Assembly: GCA_051985675.1 (NCBI GenBank)
Contig: JBPYFJ010000044.1
Coordinates: forward strand, 52,836-116,835
Source of the DNA: JAFAXD01 sp051985675
Lineage (GTDB): Bacteria; Pseudomonadota; Alphaproteobacteria; Rhizobiales; Xanthobacteraceae
Length of the DNA: 64,000 nucleotides
Reading direction: 5' to 3'
Shown: positions 52,803 to 62,500 of the stretch, in pieces
Position numbering within the stretch: position 1 is the stretch's first letter
How the letters are laid out: the number at the start of each line of letters is the position of its first letter
Notes under the pieces: generated by a model
Database searches by the model: none
Told to the model about the DNA's origin: nothing
What the model saw: only the letters and a program-made list of their open reading frames with translations
Translations under genes and position numbers: made by a program

Positions 52803-53120
52803 GTGCGCCTCTTGCTTGCAGCGACGATCATCGCGCTTATCCCGAATTGCGCCCCAGCCGCCTCGCTGTCGCCTAGTGCTCAGCGCGGCCTGACCATCGC
52901 TCGCACGTATTGTGCGCGCTGCCATTCGATCGACAAGCTCAGCGAAAGCTCGCTGAAGATCGCACCTCCGTTCCGCACGCTGCATGAACGCTACCCGGTC
53001 ACGAATCTGGAAGAGCCGCTGGGGGAAGGCATCGTCACTGGACACCCGACCATGCCCGAATTTCGATTCGAGCCGGACCAGATCCACGATTTCATCGAGT
53101 TCTTAAAAACTCTGCAGTGA
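52803..53120 (+). CDS. Small monoheme c-type cytochrome
   Basis: A 105-residue periplasmic cytochrome with a signal peptide (about 1-19), heme motif CARCH and likely Met ligand in GHPTMPEF. It starts with GTG. It is downstream of a FixK box and may feed electrons to the cbb3 oxidase. Confidence 0.88.
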   Translation: MRLLLAATIIALIPNCAPAASLSPSAQRGLTIARTYCARCHSIDKLSESSLKIAPPFRTLHERYPVTNLEEPLGEGIVTGHPTMPEFRFEPDQIHDFIEFLKTLQ

Positions 53121-53142
53121 TGGGCGCACGGCAGCTACCGCC

Positions 53143-53166
53143 CCCTACGGGATATCCCTTAGGGGT
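53143..53166. promoter_or_regulatory. 24-bp palindrome upstream of fixK
   Basis: CCCCTACGGGATATCCCTTAGGGG has CCCCTA/TAGGGG outer and GGGATATCCC inner arms, with one mismatched pair. It lies 67 bases before the fixK start, after the cytochrome stop. No U tract follows, so an operator (FixJ or another LuxR/NarL-type regulator) is more likely than a terminator. Confidence 0.5.
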
Positions 53167-53232
53167 GATATCTGAATTTTCTTCCGCGTTGCGTTTCGTA
53201 GGTTTGCACCAGTCACATTCGGGGAGCAGACC

Positions 53233-53955
53233 GTGGAAGCACAAACGACCATCCAGGCGCGGCGGCCAACTCAGGTCCCTGCCCATATTGCAGCCCAGGT
53301 TCTTTCTCAAGTTCAGGGGGGTCGCCGGATACCCGCGGCCATGCCCCAAATGCTGTTTGGCTCGCCCGAGCTCGCCGGCATCCCGGTCGCTTATGACCGT
53401 AACGCCGAGATCTACGGCGAGGGTGAGCTGGCCGACTACGTCTACAAGGTCGTGCGCGGCGCGGTGCGTACCTACAAGGTCCTTAACGACGGCCGACGCC
53501 AGATCAACGCGTTCTATTTGCCGGGCGATATTTTTGGGCTCGAGATCGGCGAGGACTACACATGGTCGGCCGAGGCTATCGTCGGATCTGACATTGTCAC
53601 GGTGAAGCGTAGTCTGGTGCTGAGCATAGCCGAGCGTGATGGCGAGGTGGCACGGCAGCTTTGGTCCGTGACGGCCGGCGAACTCGACGGGGCGCGCAGC
53701 CATTCGCTGTTGTTGATTAAAAGCGCACAGGAGCGTGTTGCAGCGTTTCTGCTTGAAATGTCGCAGCGACTGGCGGACGCAAACCTGGTAGAACTTCCGA
53801 TGGGACGCCAAGACATCGCCGATTACCTTGGCCTGACGATCGAAACCGTCTCACGCACGCTGACCCAGCTCGCCAGCAATGAGACAATCGAACTTCTAGC
53901 GTCGCGCTCAATTGCCTTGCGCAATCGGTCCGTCCTGTCGCGTCTAAACGGCTAG
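53233..53955 (+). CDS. fixK: Crp/Fnr-family regulator FixK
   Basis: A 240-residue regulator with a cyclic-nucleotide-binding-like sensor (YGEGELADYVYKVVRGAVRTYK, FYLPGDIFGLE) and an HTH with recognition helix LTIETVSRTLTQL, whose E--SR contacts match FNR/FixK specificity. The N-terminal cysteines of FNR are absent, so it is FixK-like. GTG start with GGGGAG upstream. It should act on the TTGAT-N4-ATCAA boxes here. Confidence 0.92.
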   Translation: MEAQTTIQARRPTQVPAHIAAQVLSQVQGGRRIPAAMPQMLFGSPELAGIPVAYDRNAEIYGEGELADYVYKVVRGAVRTYKVLNDGRRQINAFYLPGDIFGLEIGEDYTWSAEAIVGSDIVTVKRSLVLSIAERDGEVARQLWSVTAGELDGARSHSLLLIKSAQERVAAFLLEMSQRLADANLVELPMGRQDIADYLGLTIETVSRTLTQLASNETIELLASRSIALRNRSVLSRLNG

Positions 53956-53988
53956 GGGTACAGCCAGTTCATCGACAAGGAGGTTGCC

Positions 53989-54723
53989 ATGCGCGCCGCT
54001 GACGTGATGACGGTGCAGCCGGTATCTATTTCTCCCGACGCTTCAATCCTGGAGGCCATCCGCGTGATGCTCCAGCGCAGGTTCAGCGGACTCCCGGTGG
54101 TGGATGCGGGCGGCGCGCTGGTCGGCATCGTGACCGAAGGCGATCTCCTGCGTCGAACCGAGACCGGGACGCAGCGCAAACGGCCCCGTTGGATCGAGTT
54201 TCTCATTGGTCCCGGTCGACTCGCGACCGAATATGTCCAGACAAGCGGGCGCAAAGTTCGTGAGGTCATGAGCCAGGACGTTCAAGCCGTGACCGGGGAT
54301 ACGCCTCTGGAAGAGATCGTACGGCTGATGGAACGCCATCAGATCAAGCGGTTGCCCGTCGTCGATAGCGGCAAGCTCGTCGGCATTGTGACCCGCGCCA
54401 ATCTGTTGCGCGCGCTCGCAACTCTCGCCAGTGAGACCAAGGCGGAGGCGAACGATGATCCCTCGATCCGCGCGCGGATTTACGCCGAACTCGAAAAGCA
54501 GCCGTGGGCACCGATCAACATGTTGGATATCGTGGTGCGTAAAGGAGTGGTTCACCTCTGGGGCGTGCTGCTCGATGAACGGCAACGGGAAGCGCTCTAT
54601 GTGGTCGTGGAAAACACGTCCGGCGTGAAGGGCATCGAAGACCACCTCGTCTGGGTCGAGCCCATGTCGGGGATCGCAATCCCGATGCCTGAGGACGGTG
54701 CGCCGCAGGCAAAGGCGTCCTGA
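53989..54723 (+). CDS. CBS-domain pair with C-terminal BON domain
   Basis: A 244-residue protein with two CBS domains (VMTVQPVSISPDASILEAI; VMSQDVQAVTGDTPLEEIV) and a BON module (INMLDIVVRKGVVHLWGV). Such proteins sense adenine nucleotides. AAGGAGG precedes the ATG. It sits with the universal stress protein after fixK, a common anaerobic stress arrangement. Confidence 0.88.
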   Translation: MRAADVMTVQPVSISPDASILEAIRVMLQRRFSGLPVVDAGGALVGIVTEGDLLRRTETGTQRKRPRWIEFLIGPGRLATEYVQTSGRKVREVMSQDVQAVTGDTPLEEIVRLMERHQIKRLPVVDSGKLVGIVTRANLLRALATLASETKAEANDDPSIRARIYAELEKQPWAPINMLDIVVRKGVVHLWGVLLDERQREALYVVVENTSGVKGIEDHLVWVEPMSGIAIPMPEDGAPQAKAS

Positions 54724-54754
54724 CCCAATGTCGAGCGCGGATGCCGCCTGGAAC

Positions 54755-54767
54755 GGGAGATTCTCCC
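54755..54767 (+). promoter_or_regulatory. RBS-occluding hairpin ahead of the universal stress gene
   Basis: GGGAGA-T-TCTCCC is a perfect 13-base palindrome directly before the ATG at 54768. The GGGAGA half is also the ribosome-binding site, so folding or binding here could tune translation. Confidence 0.45.
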
Positions 54768-55631
54768 ATGATCAAGAGCATTCTCGTCCCGGCCAGCAGC
54801 GAAACCTTCGACGACGCGGTGCTGGAAACCGCATTGTGGGTGGCACAACCCGCCGCGGGGCACATTGAGCTGCGCTATTTCTGCAAGCCCCTCCCCGCCG
54901 GCGCGAAGGGCTTGCACCAGGCTGGATGGCCGGTAGGCGGCGCAGTGGCGCCCGCATTGGCGCTGGTCGATGACGAGATTGAGCGGCAGAGCCGCGGCGC
55001 GCGCGCAACGTTCGCGGAGATCTGCCGACGAAAGGGAGTCGCTCTGGTCGATGGCCTGGTTCGTTCGACCAGTGTGACCGCGACGTGGCACTCCGCGCGC
55101 GATGATCTTGCCAATCTTGTCTATCACGCCCGCCACGCCGATCTGATCGTCATGGGTCGACCCGGATCGAATAATGGGTTTGCGCGATCGCACATCGAAT
55201 TGGTGCTCGCAGGCAGCGGACGCCCCGTGCTGATTGCGCCAACGTGGGCCCGCCCGTCGATCTCGGGCACCGCATTTGTGTGCTGGAAGGAAACCCCCGA
55301 AGCCGCCCGTGCAGTCGGTGCGGCGTTGCCGTTGCTTGCAAACGCGCAGCGAGTCGTCCTTGCCAATGTCGATGAGGGGGTCGGTCAGTCCGAGCTGGCG
55401 TTACGCGCCGTTGCGCGTCAGCTCGCGCGTCATGGAATCGATGCAGAAACCCGGCTGCTGCCGCGCGATAAGCCGGTGCCGGAGGCGCTGGCCGCAGCGG
55501 CCGATGCGCACGAGGCTGATCTGATCGTGCTTGGCGCATGCGGACACAGCAAGGCGCGCGAACTGGTCTTTGGGGGGTGTACGCGCGCCTTTCTCGGCAG
55601 CGCCAGCGTGCCGGTTTTGATGATGCACTAG
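54768..55631 (+). CDS. Universal stress protein with tandem USP domains
   Basis: A 287-residue protein made of two UspA-like halves: KSILVPASSETFDDAVLETA up to RPVLIAPTW, then AFVCWKETPEAARAV to the nucleotide-binding GACGHSKARELVFGGCTRAFL. Likely a cytoplasmic stress protein expressed under low oxygen. It follows the CBS-BON gene by 44 bases. Confidence 0.88.
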   Translation: MIKSILVPASSETFDDAVLETALWVAQPAAGHIELRYFCKPLPAGAKGLHQAGWPVGGAVAPALALVDDEIERQSRGARATFAEICRRKGVALVDGLVRSTSVTATWHSARDDLANLVYHARHADLIVMGRPGSNNGFARSHIELVLAGSGRPVLIAPTWARPSISGTAFVCWKETPEAARAVGAALPLLANAQRVVLANVDEGVGQSELALRAVARQLARHGIDAETRLLPRDKPVPEALAAAADAHEADLIVLGACGHSKARELVFGGCTRAFLGSASVPVLMMH

Positions 55632-55827
55632 ATCGTTCCAAATTACGTGCTCTTCTGCTGGTCGAGTAAGCGGCCATCGGAGCATTCGGCGCATTCCTGA
55701 CCTGGTCAAGAAAACATATCCATCCGGCCGTCACGACCTGGGGTCGCGCTCCAATCCTTGTGTGCCCGAAAGGCCAATCCGACCACCTTGCAACACCCTA
55801 ATGCTTTTGCGTCATCTGCGCCGACTT

Positions 55828-55841
55828 TTGATCCAGCGCAA
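55828..55841. promoter_or_regulatory. FixK-type site, TTGA-N6-GCAA
   Basis: TTGATCCAGCGCAA matches the relaxed FixK2 form TTG(A/C)-N6-(T/G)CAA, with only the left half matching the strict box. It lies 57 bases upstream of the DUF6455 gene, in an otherwise empty 267-base gap. Confidence 0.55.
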
Positions 55842-55898
55842 TGTCGGCGCGAACCGGTGTCGCGATCATCAATTATGGTCCTGCGGAAGGAGGACGCG

Positions 55899-56318
55899 AT
55901 GATGATGACGACGCCTGAGCCCAGGCACTATCCGGTTGTCGAATCGGTGATCGACATGTTCGCGCGCTGGCTGAAGCACCGGCGCGAGATCGTGGAGTCG
56001 TGCGGCTGCGATTCGGAGGAATACGCCCGCATTGCCCGCGACCTCAACGTGTCGACTGGCGAACTCGATGCGCTTGTTCGCCGCGGCGCGCACGCCGCTG
56101 ACGAGCTACCCAAGATGATGGCGGCGCTGCACATCGACGGCCAAGCAGTGGCGCGGGTGAAGCCCTTGGTGATGCGCGATTTGGAACGCGTCTGTTCGTT
56201 GTGCGAGCAAAAACGGCGGTGTGACCGCGAGCTTGCGGGCAAGACCGCCGCCGGTCAATATGAGGACTTCTGCCCCAACGCTCCGACACTGACGGCGTTG
56301 GTCACGAAGCCCAGCTGA
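55899..56318 (+). CDS. DUF6455-like cysteine-containing protein
   Basis: A 139-residue soluble protein. Helical N-terminus (YPVVESVIDMFARWLKHRRE), then ARDLNVSTGELDALVRRG and a Cys-containing tail (CSLCEQKRRCDRE, DFCPN) that could bind a metal or cluster. AAGGAGG lies 5 bases before the ATG at 55899. Proteins of this type occur near denitrification and cbb3 genes in rhizobia; the function is unknown. Confidence 0.75.
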   Translation: MMMTTPEPRHYPVVESVIDMFARWLKHRREIVESCGCDSEEYARIARDLNVSTGELDALVRRGAHAADELPKMMAALHIDGQAVARVKPLVMRDLERVCSLCEQKRRCDRELAGKTAAGQYEDFCPNAPTLTALVTKPS

Positions 56319-56488
56319 TTGTTGTCGGCGATCCGTCATCCCAAGTCGGCGCGCAGAGTCGAGCCATGGCAATGCGCGACCTCAACGCGTTTGCTCTCTG
56401 TGCGACTACGAACTCGCTGCCGTCACTGCTGCCGAAAATCATACTGTCACAACGCTGACGGGATCACCGCCTTGATTAAAAAGCCCCA

Positions 56489-56507
56489 CTGATCGAAAAT
56501 CGATCAG
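56489..56507. promoter_or_regulatory. Perfect 19-bp palindrome in the narK leader
   Basis: CTGATCGA-AAA-TCGATCAG, about 275 bases before narK in a 463-base gap. It does not match FNR/FixK; a dimeric regulator such as an NNR- or NsrR-like factor, or a structural role, is possible. Confidence 0.5.
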
Positions 56508-56517
56508 ACACCTGTTA

Positions 56518-56541
56518 AGCTCCAGCGAAGGAGCTTTTCTT
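56518..56541 (+). terminator. Candidate intrinsic terminator before narK
   Basis: AGCTCC-AGCGAA-GGAGCT followed by TTTCTT forms a 6-bp hairpin with a short U-rich tail. It could end the DUF6455 transcript or attenuate narK. The remaining ~240 bases to the narK ATG show no gene I can support. Confidence 0.5.
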
Positions 56542-56781
56542 CGACACTGACGTCGAACACCGGCGGAACCGCGTCGGACGGCAGCGACGAAGCACACGGT
56601 CAACCTGTGCTCGCGTGATGTTTGCCTCGCCTCGTCGTCCACCTCCGCGAATTCCCTCCGGTTGAACTCATAAAGCGCGCGCCGCCTATGCGGCGAAGCT
56701 TTGTTTCGCGAATGGCGCAAGTCGGTCCCGTTCGGGGGGTCGGCGCGCGCTTGATCTGTGACGAAGAGCCGGAGCCGCTGC

Positions 56782-59544
56782 ATGCTTGCCCGACCCGACG
56801 TGACACCTGCCGAGCAGCGCACGGCGCTGTGGATGTCGACGATTGCTTTCACGGTCTGCTTTGCGGTGTGGACGATCTTTGCGATCATCGGCATCCGCAT
56901 CAAACAAGAACTCGGTCTCAACGAAACCCAGTTCGGGCTGCTGGTTGGGACCCCGATCCTGACCGGCTCGCTGATCCGGCTTGCGCTCGGGATCTGGACC
57001 GATCGCTACGGTGGCCGCATCGTCTATGTGCTGGTCATGCTGTCGGCGGCGGCGGCGACATTCCTGCTCTCCTACGCGCATACCTATCCGCAGGTGCTGC
57101 TCGCCGCGCTCGGCGTCGGCATCGCCGGCGGATCGTTCGCGGTCGGCGTTGCGTACGTGTCGCGCTGGTATTCGACCGACAAGCAGGGCACGGCGCTGGG
57201 AATCTTCGGCGCCGGCAACGTCGGTGCCGCTGTCACCAAATTTCTGGCGCCGTTCGTGCTCGTCGCCTACGGTTGGCAGGTCACCGCCCAGGTCTGGGCC
57301 GCCGGCATCGCCATTATGGCGGTGGTATTCTGGTTCACCACCAGTGACGACCCGGTGCTGCACGATCGGCGCGCGCACCACCAGAAGCTTGGCAGCGTCT
57401 GGGACGAGCTCGAACCCCTCAAGCATATCCAGGTCTGGCGCTTCTCACTCTACTATTTCTTCGTGTTCGGCGCGTTCGTTGCGTTGTCACTATGGCTGCC
57501 GCAATACCTGATCAACGTCTACGGCGTCGACATTAAAATCGCCGGAACGATCGCCGCGCTATTCTCGTTTCCGGCCAGCATCTTCCGCGCCTACGGCGGC
57601 CACCTCTCGGATCGCTACGGCGCTCGCCGGGTGATGTACTGGACCTTCATGGTCGCGGTCGCGTGCACGTTCGTTCTCTCGTATCCGCCGACCGACTATA
57701 TAGTCCACACGGTGAATGGACCGCGCGCCTTCCATCTCGAAATGGCTGTCGTCCCGTTCACCGTCACGATCTTCGTGCTCGGCTTCTTCATGGCGCTGGG
57801 CAAGGCCGCCGTCTACAAGCATATCCCGGTCTACTATCCGGACAGTGTCGGTTCGGTCGGCGGACTCGTCGGCATGATCGGTGGGCTCGGTGGATTCGTC
57901 CTGCCAATCGCGTTCGGCGTGCTGCTCGACCTCACCGGCCTGTGGACCAGCTGCTTCATGCTGCTGTTCCTGCTCGTCAGTGGCGCATTGATCTGGATGC
58001 ATGTCGCGATCCGCCAAATGGAGCGTGGCGTCGTCGGAGAAGCGCTGCGCCGGCTGCCCGAACTTCCCGAAATGGAGGAGATCCACAAGCCAGAACACAT
58101 CGGCGCACTATCGGGAAAAGTACTCGAGGACTGGCGTCCGGAGGACCAGGAGTTCTGGGAGCGCACGGGGCGCGCCGTTGCCCGTCGCAATCTGTGGCTC
58201 TCGATACCGGCATTGCTTCTGTCGTTCGCGGTGTGGCAGGTCTGGTCGGTGGTGGTCGCAAAACTGCCGTCGGTCGGCTTCTCGTTCACAACCGAGCAGT
58301 TGTTCTGGCTCGCCGCGCTGCCGGGAATTTCCGGGGCGGTGCTGCGTATCTTCTATTCCTTCATGGTACCGATTTTCGGCGGCCGGCTGTGGACCACGGT
58401 CGCGACCTGGTCGTTGATGATCCCGGCGGTCGGCCTCGGCTACGCGGTTCAGTACCCTGAAACGCCGTATTTCCTGTTCCTCGGGTTGGCGCTGTTGTGC
58501 GGCCTCGGCGGCGGCAATTTCGCGTCGTCGATGGCCAATATCTCATTCTTCTTCCCCAAGGCCGAGAAAGGCAACGCGCTCGCACTCAATGCCGGCCTCG
58601 GCAATCTCGGCGTCAGCGTCGCCCAGTTCCTGGTGCCGATTGCGATCACCGTCGGTGTGTTTGGCTGGCTCGGCGGTGATCCGGCGATGGTGAAGTCCGG
58701 CGGTCAACAAGTTCCGCTCTGGCTGCAAAATGCCGGATTCATCTGGGTGCCGTTCATCGCAGCCAGCGCCTTCGCCTGCTGGTTCGGCATGAACGATATC
58801 GCGTCGGCCCGGGCGTCATTCGCCGAACAGGCGGTGATTTTCGAGCGCAAGCACAACTGGATCATGTGCTGGCTCTACACCGGCACGTTCGGCTCGTTCA
58901 TCGGCTACTCGGCCGGCTTCCCATTGCTCGCAAAGATCGAGTTCCCCGCGGTGGACGCCCTGCCATTCGTGTTCGTCGGCCCGCTGGTCGGCGCGCTTTC
59001 GCGCTCGGCGACCGGCTGGGTCGCAGACCGCTATGGCGGCGGCCGCGTCACGTTCTGGGTGTTCGTACTGATGATGGCGGGGGTTGCAGGCGTCCTCTAT
59101 TTCCTCGGCATCAAGGAACAGCCGAACGCGTTCTGGGGCTTCTTTGCGACGTTCCTGGTGTTGTTCTTCGCTACCGGCGTCGGCAATGCATCGACGTTCC
59201 AGATGATCCCGAACATCATGCGCAAGGAGATCGATCGGTTGATGCCTGGCGCAGACGCGACCACGCGCTTGCGCCAAGCCGAAAAGGAATCCGCGGCCAT
59301 CACGGGCTTCACGTCGGCGATCGCCGCGTTCGGCGCCTTCTTCATCCCAAAAGCTTACGGCACATCGCTTGGATTGACCGGCGGTGTGGAGGCGGCGCTG
59401 TGGGCGTTCCTCCTGTTCTACGTGAGCTGCATCCTGATCACCTGGTTCTATTACACGCGCCGCGGCGGTCTCCTCTGGGATGTCGAACGCGGCGTTTCTT
59501 GTGTTTCCCCAGCGCAACCCGCAATCTCGACAGCCGCCGAGTGA
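56782..59544 (+). CDS. narK: Fused NarK1-NarK2 nitrate/nitrite transporter
   Basis: A 920-residue MFS protein with two complete 12-helix halves joined by a hydrophilic linker (about 415-470). Each half has the NNP signature region: GGSFAVGVAYVSRWYSTDKQG in the first half and GGGNFASSMANISFFFPKAEKG in the second. As in Paracoccus, the first half probably does proton-linked nitrate uptake and the second nitrate/nitrite exchange. GGAG lies 7 bases before the ATG. narG starts 12 bases after its stop. Confidence 0.95.
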   Translation: MLARPDVTPAEQRTALWMSTIAFTVCFAVWTIFAIIGIRIKQELGLNETQFGLLVGTPILTGSLIRLALGIWTDRYGGRIVYVLVMLSAAAATFLLSYAHTYPQVLLAALGVGIAGGSFAVGVAYVSRWYSTDKQGTALGIFGAGNVGAAVTKFLAPFVLVAYGWQVTAQVWAAGIAIMAVVFWFTTSDDPVLHDRRAHHQKLGSVWDELEPLKHIQVWRFSLYYFFVFGAFVALSLWLPQYLINVYGVDIKIAGTIAALFSFPASIFRAYGGHLSDRYGARRVMYWTFMVAVACTFVLSYPPTDYIVHTVNGPRAFHLEMAVVPFTVTIFVLGFFMALGKAAVYKHIPVYYPDSVGSVGGLVGMIGGLGGFVLPIAFGVLLDLTGLWTSCFMLLFLLVSGALIWMHVAIRQMERGVVGEALRRLPELPEMEEIHKPEHIGALSGKVLEDWRPEDQEFWERTGRAVARRNLWLSIPALLLSFAVWQVWSVVVAKLPSVGFSFTTEQLFWLAALPGISGAVLRIFYSFMVPIFGGRLWTTVATWSLMIPAVGLGYAVQYPETPYFLFLGLALLCGLGGGNFASSMANISFFFPKAEKGNALALNAGLGNLGVSVAQFLVPIAITVGVFGWLGGDPAMVKSGGQQVPLWLQNAGFIWVPFIAASAFACWFGMNDIASARASFAEQAVIFERKHNWIMCWLYTGTFGSFIGYSAGFPLLAKIEFPAVDALPFVFVGPLVGALSRSATGWVADRYGGGRVTFWVFVLMMAGVAGVLYFLGIKEQPNAFWGFFATFLVLFFATGVGNASTFQMIPNIMRKEIDRLMPGADATTRLRQAEKESAAITGFTSAIAAFGAFFIPKAYGTSLGLTGGVEAALWAFLLFYVSCILITWFYYTRRGGLLWDVERGVSCVSPAQPAISTAAE

Positions 59545-59556
59545 GGAAGAGAAATC

Positions 59557-62500
59557 ATGAGTCATTTTCTCGAACGTCTCACCTATCTCGCCCGACGGCG
59601 GGAGCCGTTTGCCGATGGCCTTGGTGAATTGCGCGCAGAAGATCGGATGTGGGAGGAGGGTTACCGCCAGCGATGGCAGCATGACAAAATCGTGCGCTCC
59701 ACCCACGGCGTAAACTGCACCGGGGGGTGCAGCTGGAAGATCTACGTCAAAAGCGGGGTCGTCACCTGGGAAACGCAGCAAACCGACTACCCGCGGACGC
59801 GGCCAGGCATGCCGAACCACGAGCCGCGCGGATGCTCGCGGGGCGCGTCCTATAGTTGGTATCTCTACAGCGCGAGCCGCATCAAATATCCGATGGTCCG
59901 CAGCCGGCTGGTCAAAGCCTGGCGCGAGGCGCGCAAGACGATGGCGCCGGTTGAGGCTTGGGCCGCGATCGTCGGCGACCCCGAAACGGCCAAATCCTAC
60001 AAGACCATGCGCGGGCGGGGCGGCTTCGTGCGCTCCAATTGGGACGAAGTGAGCGAAATCATTGCTGCCGCCAACGTCCACACCATCAAAACCTTTGGGC
60101 CCGATCGCGTCGTCGGTTTTTCGCCGATCCCGGCGATGTCAATGGTGTCCTACGCATCGGGCGCCCGCTATCTCAGTTTGATTGGCGGCACCTTGCTCTC
60201 TTTCTACGATTGGTACTGCGACCTGCCCCCGTCCAGTCCCCAGACCTGGGGCGAGCAGACCGACGTACCGGAATCGGCCGACTGGTACAATTCCAGTTAC
60301 ATCATCGCCTGGGGCTCGAATGTGCCGCAGACACGCACGCCCGATGCCCATTTTTTCGTCGAGGCGCGCTACAACGGTACGAAGATCGTGGCGGTTACGC
60401 CCGACTACGCGGAAGTCGCCAAACTCTCAGATTTGTGGCTGCACCCCAAGCAGGGCACCGACGCGGCACTGGCGATGGCGATGGGCCACGTCATTCTGCG
60501 TGAATTCTTCCTCGAGCGAACTGTCCCTTATTTTCAGGACTATTGCCGCCGCTATACCGACATGCCGATGCTGGTGCGGCTGCGCCGTGACGGCGATCGC
60601 TACGTGCCCGATCGTTATGTGCGGCAGAGCGATTTGCCGGCGGCGAAATCCGGTCGCGCCGACTGGAAGACTGTCGCGGTCAACGAGAGCAACGGAAACC
60701 TCGTCATACCGCAGGGTTCCATCGGCTATCGCTGGCCGGCGGAAGGCGAGGCCAAGGGACGGTGGAACCTGGAGGCGAAGGACGGTGAAACCGGCGCCGA
60801 CCTAACTCTTGCGCTCAGCCTTATCGCCAGCCGGGACGAGGTCGTCCCCGTGGCGTTCCCGTATTTCGGGGGTCGACCGCACGAACGTTTCACGGCCAAC
60901 GACCAGGGTGGTGACGTACTTGTGCGCAACGTGCCGGCCCGGCGCGTCGCGCTGGCCGAGGGCGACGCTTTGGTGGCGACGGTATTCGACCTGCTGTGCG
61001 CGAATTATGGACTTGACCGCGGACTCGGGGGCGCTTGCGCGAAGAGCTACGACGACAACGTTCCCTATACGCCGACGTGGCAAGCGACGATCACCGGCGT
61101 GCCGGCCGAGCGGGCAATCACAGTCGCCCGCGAATTCGCGCACAACGCGGAGAAAACGCAAGGCCGCTCGATGGTGATCATCGGCGCCGGCATGAACCAT
61201 TGGTATCACCAAGACATGAACTATCGCAGCGTCATCAACTTCCTGATGATGTGCGGCACGATCGGCATCTCCGGCGGCGGCTGGGCGCACTATGTGGGAC
61301 AGGAGAAACTGCGGCCGCAGACTGGATGGACGATGCTGGCGTTCGCACTCGATTGGGCGCGGCCGCCCCGGCATATGAACGGCACGTCATTCTTCTACGC
61401 TCACAGCGACCAATGGCGATACGAAAAGCTCGGTGTTGAGGAATTGCTGTCGCCGCTGGCCGACGCGGCGCCTTATCGCTGCAGCATGATCGATCTCAAC
61501 GTCCGTGCGGAGCGTATGGGTTGGCTGCCGTCGGCCCCCCAACTTGCCGTCAATCCGTTGGCGCTGGCGGGCGAAGCGGAGCGCGCCCACCTGCCGGTCA
61601 AGGACTACGTTGTCGCCGGCCTGAAGCAAGGCCGCATCCGGATGGCCTGCGAGGACCCGGATGAACCGAGGAACTTTCCGCGCAATCTATTCATCTGGCG
61701 CTCAAACCTTTTTGGGTCGTCCGGCAAGGGACATGAGTATTTCCTGCACCACTTCCTTGGCACCCGGCACGGACTCCAGGGCAAGGATTTGGGTGAGACG
61801 GGCGGCCGCAAGCCCACCGAGGTCACGTGGCGGGACCCAGCGCCCGAGGGGAAACTCGATCTCGTTGTCACTCTCGATTTTCGCATGTCGACGAGCTGCC
61901 TCTACTCCGACATCGTTCTGCCGACGGCGACCTGGTACGAGAAGAACGATCTCAACACCACGGACATGCACCCGTTCATCCATCCGTTGTCGACCGCGGT
62001 CGATCCGGTGTGGGAATCGCGCAGCGACTGGGAGATCTACAAAACAATTGCACGCCGCTTCGCAGAACTCGCGCCAGGGCATCTCGGTCTTGAGCGCGAC
62101 GTCGTGCTCACACCGATCCTCCACGATACGCCGGCGGAACTTGCGCAATCCAACGTCCGCGACTGGAAGAGAGGCGAGTGCGACCTGATCCCGGGCGTCA
62201 CGGGGCCGCAGATCACGGTCGTCGAGCGCGACTATCCCAACACCTATCGCCGCTTCACGGCGCTGGGACCGCTCGCCGATAAGCTCGGCAACGGCGGCAA
62301 GGGCATCACCTGGAACACCGAGGATGAGGTACGGGGCCTCGCCGAGTTGAACTACAAGGTCGACGACGGCGGGCCGACCCACGGTCGCCCTCGCATCGAA
62401 AGCGATATCGATGCCGCCGAGGTCATTCTCTACCTCGCGCCGGAGACCAACGGGGAGGTTGCAGTAAAGGCCTGGAAGGCGCTTGGACAGGCGACCGGCC

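Noticed and set aside
56478..56492. TTGATTAAAAAGCC before narK as an FNR box
   Set aside because: Only the left half matches; the right half has no ATCAA or TCAA.
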